Positions 1 through 5,184 of a DNA stretch of 7,385 nt are shown here, piece after piece. Origin of the DNA: Schlesneria sp. (GTDB lineage: Bacteria > Planctomycetota > Planctomycetia > Planctomycetales > Planctomycetaceae); NCBI GenBank assembly GCA_025353525.1, contig JANXOO010001390.1, forward strand, positions 1 through 7,385, given 5' to 3'. How positions within the stretch are numbered: position 1 is the first letter of the stretch; the number at the start of each line of letters is the position of its first letter. The notes under the pieces are model-generated. The model saw only the letters and a program-made list of their open reading frames with translations. It ran no database searches and was not told the DNA's origin. The translations under genes and the position numbers were made by a program.

Positions 1-1
1 T

Positions 2-832
2 CGCAAGGAAATGATGTCGCACGACATCGCTGAATTGTGCGTAGATCTGTTGCACCAATCGGGAATCCCCACTCTCGACATCACGGGCGGTGCTCCCGAA
101 ATGTGTCGCGAGTTCCGCTGGCTGGTGACCGAAGCGCGTCGACTGGGATGTCGCGTGATCGATCGCAGCAATCTGACGATCCTGGTGGCACCGGGCTTTG
201 ACGATCTGCCTGAATTCCTTGCCTCCAGCGCCGTCGACATCGTGGCGTCGTTGCCGTGTTATCTGGAAGAAAACGTTGATCGTCAACGAGGCAACATGGT
301 GTTTCAAAGGTCGATCGAAGCACTGCAACGTTTGAACGCGTCGGGATACGGTCGAGCCGATTCGCCGCTGTCATTGACGCTGGTTTACAATCCTGCAGGT
401 CCATCGTTGCCCCCCGACCAGAGCGCACTCGAAGCCGACTACCGCCGCGAACTTCGCAGCCGTTACGGAATCGAATTCAACCGATTGTTCACCATCGCGA
501 ACATGCCGATCAGTCGCTTTCTTGAAGATCTGCTGTCGACTGGCAAATACGAGTCATATATGGAAAAACTCGTCGCGGCATTCAATCCGGCGACGGTTGC
601 GAACGTCATGTGCCGTACGATGCTGTCGGTCGACTGGCAGGGACATCTGTTTGATTGTGATTTCAATCAGATGCTCGAACTGGGTCTGTCACCGGGCGAG
701 CCGACACACATTCGCGATATCGACACATCGGCACTCGAACGGCTTTCAAGTCGTCGGATCGTGACCGGTCGCCATTGCTTCGGCTGCACGGCCGGAGCGG
801 GGTCGAGTTGCGGCGGAAATTTGACGTGCTGA
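2..832 (+). CDS. arsS: ArsS-type radical SAM/Cys-rich protein (arsenosugar biosynthesis), 5' end missing
   Basis: Members of this family (radical SAM core plus a C-terminal DUF3641-type Cys-rich region) attach a 5'-deoxyadenosyl group to dimethylated arsenic in arsenosugar synthesis. The frame is open to the window edge. The codons just before the ATG at 11 read R-K-E, which fits the family sequence right after the CxxxCxxC iron-sulfur motif, so the true start and the cluster cysteines lie upstream. Counting from the ATG at 11, visible family marks are LDITGGAPE (residues 22-30), SLPCYLEENVDRQRGN (79-94), a VYNPAGPSLPP stretch near 125-135, NMPISRF near 163-169, C201 and C216 (DCDFNQML), and the C-terminal cluster with C256, C259, C267 and a last-residue C273. 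In some relatives a selenocysteine occurs in the tail; here the corresponding residues are ordinary TGC codons. The DUF1501 gene follows after 22 bases. Family assignment is confident; the arsenic substrate is inferred from the family, since no arsM or other ars gene is visible. Confidence 0.9.
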   Translation, partial: RKEMMSHDIAELCVDLLHQSGIPTLDITGGAPEMCREFRWLVTEARRLGCRVIDRSNLTILVAPGFDDLPEFLASSAVDIVASLPCYLEENVDRQRGNMVFQRSIEALQRLNASGYGRADSPLSLTLVYNPAGPSLPPDQSALEADYRRELRSRYGIEFNRLFTIANMPISRFLEDLLSTGKYESYMEKLVAAFNPATVANVMCRTMLSVDWQGHLFDCDFNQMLELGLSPGEPTHIRDIDTSALERLSSRRIVTGRHCFGCTAGAGSSCGGNLTC

Positions 833-854
833 AACGAACTTGCCAGGATGTCCT

Positions 855-2402
855 ATGAATGTTCCATCGACCGAATGCCATCGACAAATCATGAACGCTG
901 CTCGTGACCGTGATCGAAATCATTGCCTCTCGCGGCGCGAAATGCTTTGGAAATATGGTGGCGGACTCGGCGGAATTGCGTTGGCCAGCCTGCTGGGACA
1001 CGATCCGGTTTCTGGCGACGAGGTCACGACAACGTTTGTCAAAACGGGCGACGGTGTGATCGATGTGCTGCACGTACCGCCGAAAGCGACTCGCGTCGTT
1101 CAGTTCTTCATGGCGGGTGCTGCCAGCCACCTGGATTTGTACGACCACAAACCCGAGCTGGCCAAACGCGATGGACAACCCTGGGACCCCGGCGAAAAGG
1201 TCGAGTTATTCCAGAACGGGCACGGAGCAACATTCGCCTCGCCGTGGGGCTGGCGCGCGTACGGTCAGTGTGGTAAACAACTCTCGGACATCAGCGCACC
1301 ACTTGGCAGCGTCGTCGATCAGATGGCGTTCGTTCACAACCTTGTCGGCAAGACGGGGGTTCACAGTTCTGCCACGTTGCTGCAGGCGACGGGATTTCAG
1401 ATGCCGGGATTCCCAGGTATGGGGGCGTGGGTCAGTTATGGACTCGGCAGTTTGAACGACAATCTGCCGACGTTTGTCGTCATGCCCGACCATCGCGGAT
1501 TTCCTTCGAACGGACAAAAGAACTGGGATTCGGCCTTTCTGCCCGCCCGGCATCAGGGAACGATCATTCGACCCGGTGCCGCGAACCCCATCGAAGACCT
1601 GTTTCCGGCTCGCGAAGGGATCGTTACCAGGTCATCCGACGCATCGGGGCTGGAAGTCATGAACCGGCTGAATCGCAAGCACGCGGAAACAAGGCCGGGT
1701 GACTCGCGCCTCGAAGCACGTATCAGATCGTACGAACTCGCGGCAAAAATGCAGTTGGCCGCTCCGGAAGCCCTGGAAATCAGGGGCGAGCCAGAACATA
1801 TCCTCAGGATGTACGGACTCGATTCCGAGCCTGGCGAGTATCCGAAAGAAATCAATGTCGCCGAAGAGACTGCGATTTTCGGACGGAAATGCCTGATTGC
1901 CCGGCGGCTTCTCGAACGGGGTGTTCGTTTCGTTCAGATCTGGTCGGGATGTGATAACGGATTTCCACGTCGGAACTGGGACTCGCACGAGGATGTGGCT
2001 CGCGACCATGGACCACTCGCCCTGGGGATGTCGAACGGCGCTGCGGCATTGATTGCAGATCTGGAACAGCGCGGGATGCTCGATGACACAATCGTCCACT
2101 GGACCACCGAATTCGGACGGATGCCATGTGCGCAGAGCGGTAAAGGCCGCGACCATAATCCGTTCGTCTTTACGAATTGGCTGGCCGGTGGAGGCGTTCG
2201 CGGCGGCACGACGTATGGACCCAGCGATGAATGGGGGTACAAGCCGCTGGACCGGGCCAATCCGACCCAGGTCTACGATCTCCACGCAACGATGCTGCAT
2301 TTGTTGGGCATCGATCACACCCGGCTGACGATCCGCCACAACGGAATTGATCGCCGACTGACCGATGTCCACGGACGAGTCATTCGCGAGATCATCGCCT
2401 GA
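855..2402 (+). CDS. DUF1501 family protein with Tat signal (alkaline phosphatase/sulfatase-like fold)
   Basis: DUF1501 proteins are abundant in Planctomycetes and belong to the alkaline phosphatase/sulfatase-like superfamily; their substrate is generally unknown. The ATG at 855 is chosen because AGGA lies 6 bases upstream; a TTG at 840 in the same frame would add five residues without that support. The 515-residue product begins with a twin-arginine signal, SRREML at residues 26-31, followed by a Gly/Ala/Leu-rich hydrophobic run (about 35-48), so export to the periplasm by Tat is likely. Family marks follow in order: a G-A-x-SHLDLYDHKPEL segment near 87-99, NWDSHEDV around 374-381, WTTEFGRMP near 417-425, GRDHNP at 431-436, a WLAGGGVRGG run just after, and RLTDVHG at 501-507 close to the C-terminus. 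The length is normal and the frame is intact. Planctomycetal DUF1501 genes often sit beside a DUF1549/DUF1553 cytochrome-type gene; none is in this window. The gene probably shares a transcript with arsS. Its stop overlaps the convergent gene by 11 bases. Confidence 0.9.
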   Translation: MNVPSTECHRQIMNAARDRDRNHCLSRREMLWKYGGGLGGIALASLLGHDPVSGDEVTTTFVKTGDGVIDVLHVPPKATRVVQFFMAGAASHLDLYDHKPELAKRDGQPWDPGEKVELFQNGHGATFASPWGWRAYGQCGKQLSDISAPLGSVVDQMAFVHNLVGKTGVHSSATLLQATGFQMPGFPGMGAWVSYGLGSLNDNLPTFVVMPDHRGFPSNGQKNWDSAFLPARHQGTIIRPGAANPIEDLFPAREGIVTRSSDASGLEVMNRLNRKHAETRPGDSRLEARIRSYELAAKMQLAAPEALEIRGEPEHILRMYGLDSEPGEYPKEINVAEETAIFGRKCLIARRLLERGVRFVQIWSGCDNGFPRRNWDSHEDVARDHGPLALGMSNGAAALIADLEQRGMLDDTIVHWTTEFGRMPCAQSGKGRDHNPFVFTNWLAGGGVRGGTTYGPSDEWGYKPLDRANPTQVYDLHATMLHLLGIDHTRLTIRHNGIDRRLTDVHGRVIREIIA

Positions 2403-3174
2403 TCGCGGTACGTCCGATCGCTTCGACAGAAGGCACTTCGGCGTTTAAACGACTGCGAATTCCGGCGCGTTGACGTTTGAACCGCGGGTCAGGATCATCG
2501 TCTCGTTGTTCCTGTCGGCGTTCGTCGACCGTCATCATCAGCCGCCGTTCATTTTGCCAGAAGCGAATTCCGTAATCGACAAGGGCCAGGCCGACCAGCG
2601 ACAGTGACAACTGAAACAGAAGTTGTCCGATCAATCGCGCCGAGTGCATGAATGCCGTTGCCGGTTCTCCCATGCCTTGCGAAAAAAACTGCGACTGGTG
2701 CGCGACAAAAAAGTACCACGTGACCGTTCCGAGAACTCCGAATCGCAACAGGATCCCAAACGCGTCAAAACTTTTTGCCAAAGAAACCGGGTTATGGAAT
2801 CGAAAGCGGGGGACTAGTCGGGCGGGTACCCACAACCACCCTGTCTGCACTGCGTTTGCCAGAATGGCTGCTGCAAAAAGGATACAGGCGGCGGGAAGCA
2901 GGATTGATGCAGCAAACTGACCTGTTTGCCAACCGAGTTTTTCAACCTGAGGAACTGTCAGGTGAAGCGACGGCTGAGTCGTGATGGCGTGACGCAGATA
3001 TGTTGCGAATCCGGTGGCCCACGCAGGAGCCAGCCACCACAGCATCGTGCTTGCGACAAGCAGCACAAGTGACCCGGTCAATTCGGAACTGCTGGCAACT
3101 TCGCCTCGCAACCTTGCCTCGCGACGGCGTCGCTCGGTTGGCGGCAGCGTTCGATCTGCGTCGTCGATCAGCAT
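2392..3174 (-). CDS. FlhB/YscU-like type III export membrane protein lacking the C-terminal switch domain
   Basis: FlhB/YscU proteins sit in the inner-membrane export gate of flagella and type III secretion systems; their cytoplasmic tail self-cleaves at NPTH and switches substrate class. This 260-residue product matches the membrane half: a Pro-Thr and Arg-rich N-terminus (PPTERRRREARLRGEVASSSEL, residues 11-32), four hydrophobic segments (about 33-56, 86-110, 139-158, 180-203), a QTG...NP stretch between segments 2 and 3 (110-129), and the post-membrane DYGIRF...NERRLMMT...DPDPRFK linker (200-233). It ends with EVPSVEAIGRTAIRR, where relatives continue into VPxADxxxxNPTH and about 100 more residues. 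No NPTH remnant is seen in the other minus-strand frames below, and that DNA is the intact DUF1501 gene. The ATG at 3174 puts the PT motif at the usual distance from the start and has a weak GGA 6 bases upstream; a GTG at 3198 would add eight residues. It lies downstream of the Minf_1886-like gene on the same strand. No other secretion genes are visible. The family match is good; the function is unknown. Confidence 0.75.
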   Translation of the reverse strand: MLIDDADRTLPPTERRRREARLRGEVASSSELTGSLVLLVASTMLWWLAPAWATGFATYLRHAITTQPSLHLTVPQVEKLGWQTGQFAASILLPAACILFAAAILANAVQTGWLWVPARLVPRFRFHNPVSLAKSFDAFGILLRFGVLGTVTWYFFVAHQSQFFSQGMGEPATAFMHSARLIGQLLFQLSLSLVGLALVDYGIRFWQNERRLMMTVDERRQEQRDDDPDPRFKRQRAGIRSRLNAEVPSVEAIGRTAIRR

Positions 3175-3214
3175 GGCAAGTCCGAAGTCCGACGTCACAA
3201 CGAGGCGTCAAAGC

Positions 3215-3598
3215 TCACTTGAACGCTTTGGAAACATCGATGGCGTAGTCGGTGTTAAAGGCGTCGTCGAACGAATAGACATCGACGAAATCGCTGAACT
3301 GGTCCTGTTCAGTCTTTTTCATGTCGCCCAGTTCGATCATTTCAAAGACAATCCGACCGAAATCGGCGGTCGAAAAAATGCCCCAGCTTCGAAAGACCGA
3401 CGGCGCCATCATCCCGTAGCGTCGTTGACCCAACTGTCGCACTCCTTCGAGCAACTCGCGGGGCAGGATGTGCCCGCCCGCTTCGATTCGCTTGTCGCGT
3501 CCGAAAGCATCCTGTGCGACTGTTAACGCATCTGTAATGAACGGATAAGCCTGAGCATGAAATATCAGTTTAGGACGGGAAGACTTCGTAAGAGACAT
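3215..3598 (-). CDS. Minf_1886-like conserved hypothetical protein
   Basis: A 127-residue soluble-looking protein of unknown function. It resembles the Minf_1886 family, small proteins found mainly in Planctomycetes and Verrucomicrobia. Recognisable parts are an aromatic N-terminal segment (FHAQAYPFITDAL, residues 13-25), HILPRELLEGVRQLGQRRYG (43-62), the SWGIFSTADFGRIVFEMIELG block (71-91), and an acidic, aromatic DFVDVYSFDDAF stretch in the last third. No signal peptide, membrane segment or catalytic motif is apparent. The ATG at 3598 is the only sensible start, because an in-frame TGA lies four codons upstream; no clear Shine-Dalgarno sequence precedes it. The FlhB-like gene follows on the same strand, 16 bases later to its GTG or 40 to its ATG, which suggests one transcript. 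The assignment rests on recalled family resemblance, so the name is less certain than the gene. Confidence 0.75.
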   Translation of the reverse strand: MSLTKSSRPKLIFHAQAYPFITDALTVAQDAFGRDKRIEAGGHILPRELLEGVRQLGQRRYGMMAPSVFRSWGIFSTADFGRIVFEMIELGDMKKTEQDQFSDFVDVYSFDDAFNTDYAIDVSKAFK

Positions 3599-3692
3599 TG
3601 TTTTTCGTCAAATCGTTATGAGGGACCCGAAGTTCAATCCATAGCGTACAATGCAACTCATCCTGGCGGAACGTCACTATACTACAGATTCC

Positions 3693-3707
3693 GCTTTCGA
3701 TGAAAGC
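3693..3707. repeat. short perfect inverted repeat
   Basis: GCTTTC (3693-3698) and GAAAGC (3702-3707) form a perfect 6-base-pair arm with a GAT centre. It is short enough to arise by chance. It is listed because it lies in the same intergenic region as the longer hairpin at 3753-3785 and shares a GCTT-containing arm with it. Confidence 0.4.
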
Positions 3708-3752
3708 CCGACCGGATTTATACGGCTCGCGGTCCAGATTGAGGCTTCGTTT

Positions 3753-3785
3753 GTGAGTCCGCTTCCGCGTTCGAAGCGGAATCAC
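3753..3785. repeat. intergenic hairpin / inverted repeat
   Basis: TCCGCTTC (3758-3765) pairs perfectly with GAAGCGGA (3773-3780) around a 7-base loop. After a single G/A mismatch the stem continues with GTGA (3753-3756) against TCAC (3782-3785), giving 12 pairs in total. There is no T-run after the stem on either strand, so it does not look like a Rho-independent terminator. It lies about 100 bases upstream of the candidate dxr promoter and about 155 bases upstream of the Minf_1886-like start. It could be an operator-like palindrome or a structured RNA element; the sequence does not decide. Confidence 0.5.
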
Positions 3786-3880
3786 CCTCACTGCGGCAGT
3801 TTCCAGGTATCGCTGGATTCCTCAATGGCCTCAAACCAGACCGCGCGTGGAATACATTCGGGCGAAGCCATTGGTCGCTC

Positions 3881-3909
3881 TTGCCGCGAAAGTACTCTGC
3901 ACCTAGAAT
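3881..3909 (+). promoter_or_regulatory. candidate sigma70-type promoter for dxr
   Basis: TTGCCG (3881-3886) and TAGAAT (3904-3909) are separated by 17 bases, a good -10 and a partial -35 match. Transcription would start near 3916, giving a leader of about 85 bases before the GTG at 4000. It would exclude the in-frame TTG at 3913 as the dxr start. A weaker overlapping pair is TTGGTC (3871-3876) with TACTCT (3893-3898). This is pattern matching only, and planctomycete promoters are poorly conserved. Confidence 0.3.
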
Positions 3910-3999
3910 ACCTTGGCGTTGCAGGAGTACGTAATCGGTCCTGACAACGCGAGTTATGGCGAAGTATCTCTCTGCCGCGAAGGCCTCTGCGAGTGTTGC

Positions 4000-5184
4000 G
4001 TGCCCCCTGAACTTCCAGACCTGAACCGGATCGCCGTGCTCGGCGCTACCGGGTCCATTGGTACCAGTTGCCTGGACGTCATCGCCGCACACGGATCGCG
4101 TCTGAAGGCCGTTGCGCTCACGGCGCATCGCAGTTGGGAAGTTCTTGCGGCGCAATGCCACCAACACAAACCTCATTTTGCCGTCATTTCCGACCCGTCC
4201 GTGCGAGCTTCAATCGGCGGAAATGCCTTTCCTTCCGGGACCGAAGTCCGGTTCGGCCCCGAGGGCCTGGAAGAAATCGCCAGTCACCCGGAAATCGATA
4301 CGGTCGTCTGTGGCATCGTCGGTGCGGCCGGTTTGCGCGGGGCCTGGGCTGCTGTTGAATCCGGAAAGCGAGTGGCGATTGCCAACAAGGAAACACTGGT
4401 TGTCGCCGGACCGCTGGTCATGCATCTTGCCGCAAAAACAGGTGCGTGCCTGATCCCTGTTGACAGCGAACACAGCGCGATATTTCAGGGGTTGCAGGCA
4501 GGACGCCGACGGGATCTCAAACGAATTGTGCTGACGGCAAGTGGCGGTCCGTTCCGCGGCTGGTCCAAAGAACGCCAGGAACGCGAAGTCACCGTCGAAC
4601 GGGCACTTGCCCATCCGACCTGGCAGATGGGCCCCAAGATCACGGTCGACTCGGCAACGATGATGAACAAGTCGCTGGAAGTCATCGAAGCGCGGTGGCT
4701 GTTCGACCTTGAAATCGAACAGATTGCTGTCACGATACATCCGCAGTCGATCGTTCATTCCTTTGTCGAATTCCTTGACGGCAGCGTATTGGCCCAGCTT
4801 TCGCCACCCGACATGAAGTTGCCGATCCAGTATGCCCTGACGTATCCCGAACGGTGGTCAGGGACTAGCCCGACGATGAACTGGACTCAACCTTGTCAGC
4901 TCGAATTTTTACCTGCCGACTTCGACGCGTTTCCCGCATTGAAGCTCGGTTTTGAAGTCGCAAAACAGGGCGGGACGTGTGGAGCTGTCCTCAATGCAGC
5001 GAATGAAGTCGCAGTGGGACGATTTTTGGAAGGCAAACTGAAATTCACAGAAATCGCGCAAGCATGCCGCGATATTCTGATCGGTCACAATTTTGACGCT
5101 TCACCGACGCTGACGGACTTGCTCCGTTTGGACGGTTGGGCGCGACAGGAGATGCAACAGTGGAAATCCTTGCAATCGATTTAA
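4000..5184 (+). CDS. dxr: 1-deoxy-D-xylulose 5-phosphate reductoisomerase
   Basis: Dxr converts 1-deoxy-D-xylulose 5-phosphate to 2-C-methyl-D-erythritol 4-phosphate with NADPH and a divalent metal, the first committed step of the MEP isoprenoid pathway in the cytoplasm. From the GTG at 4000 the product has 394 residues, close to the 398 of E. coli Dxr. It shows the NADPH-binding GATGSIG (15-21), NKETLVVAGP near 129-138, the metal-binding D155 and E157 in PVDSEHSAIFQ, ASGGPF of the substrate site, the flexible-loop HPTW with W208, and SATMMNKSLEVIEARWLF carrying N223, K224 and the third metal ligand E227. No key residue is missing. The start is uncertain: an upstream TTG at 3913 is in frame but would add 29 unusual Cys-containing residues and falls on the candidate promoter, while the GTG has only a weak GAG 6 bases before it. 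The protease gene starts inside its last codons, implying translational coupling. Confidence 0.95.
   Translation: MPPELPDLNRIAVLGATGSIGTSCLDVIAAHGSRLKAVALTAHRSWEVLAAQCHQHKPHFAVISDPSVRASIGGNAFPSGTEVRFGPEGLEEIASHPEIDTVVCGIVGAAGLRGAWAAVESGKRVAIANKETLVVAGPLVMHLAAKTGACLIPVDSEHSAIFQGLQAGRRRDLKRIVLTASGGPFRGWSKERQEREVTVERALAHPTWQMGPKITVDSATMMNKSLEVIEARWLFDLEIEQIAVTIHPQSIVHSFVEFLDGSVLAQLSPPDMKLPIQYALTYPERWSGTSPTMNWTQPCQLEFLPADFDAFPALKLGFEVAKQGGTCGAVLNAANEVAVGRFLEGKLKFTEIAQACRDILIGHNFDASPTLTDLLRLDGWARQEMQQWKSLQSI
5147..5151 (+). promoter_or_regulatory. ribosome binding site deciding the rseP start
   Basis: AGGAG at 5147-5151 lies within the dxr coding sequence, 8 bases before the GTG at 5160. This favours the GTG over two other in-frame starts: the TTG at 5136, which precedes the site, and the ATG at 5184-5186, which overlaps the last base of the dxr TAA but has no nearby purine-rich site. 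Confidence 0.6.

Larger units (their letters stand above)
3599..3999. other. divergent intergenic region without a convincing gene
   Basis: About 400 bases separate the minus-strand Minf_1886-like gene from the plus-strand dxr start. No frame here yields a protein that looks real. It holds two inverted repeats and a sigma70-like promoter candidate, listed separately. Around 3676-3683 the sequence ACTATACT reads as TATAGT on the minus strand, with a poor -35-like TTCATC 17 bases upstream of it on that strand, and as TATACT on the plus strand with no good -35. It could serve the minus-strand pair, but this is weak. AGGAG at 3923-3927 resembles a ribosome binding site, yet no ATG, GTG or TTG lies at the proper distance downstream. 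Confidence 0.5.

Noticed and set aside
830..854. The arsS stop TGA, directly after a Cys codon, as a possible selenocysteine codon
   Set aside because: Some relatives of this family use selenocysteine near the C-terminus, but here the tail cysteines are all TGC and the protein already ends at the usual family length. No convincing SECIS-like stem follows, and readthrough would overlap the DUF1501 start.
1632..2372. A 246-codon open frame on the minus strand inside the DUF1501 gene
   Set aside because: It is antisense to conserved DUF1501 motifs, and its translation shows no recognisable domain or FlhB switch-domain remnant.
3693..3785. The two inverted repeats as a tRNA, riboswitch or attenuator
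   Set aside because: No cloverleaf, no TTC-loop signature, no T-run and no recognised riboswitch core could be found in this stretch.
3913..3915. TTG as the start of dxr
   Set aside because: It adds 29 residues unlike known Dxr N-termini, has no ribosome binding site, and lies at the predicted transcription start of the best promoter candidate.
3718..4176. A 152-codon open frame on the minus strand across the intergenic region and the start of dxr
   Set aside because: Its product has a low-complexity, Arg/Asn-rich look with no family resemblance, and much of it is antisense to the conserved dxr N-terminus.
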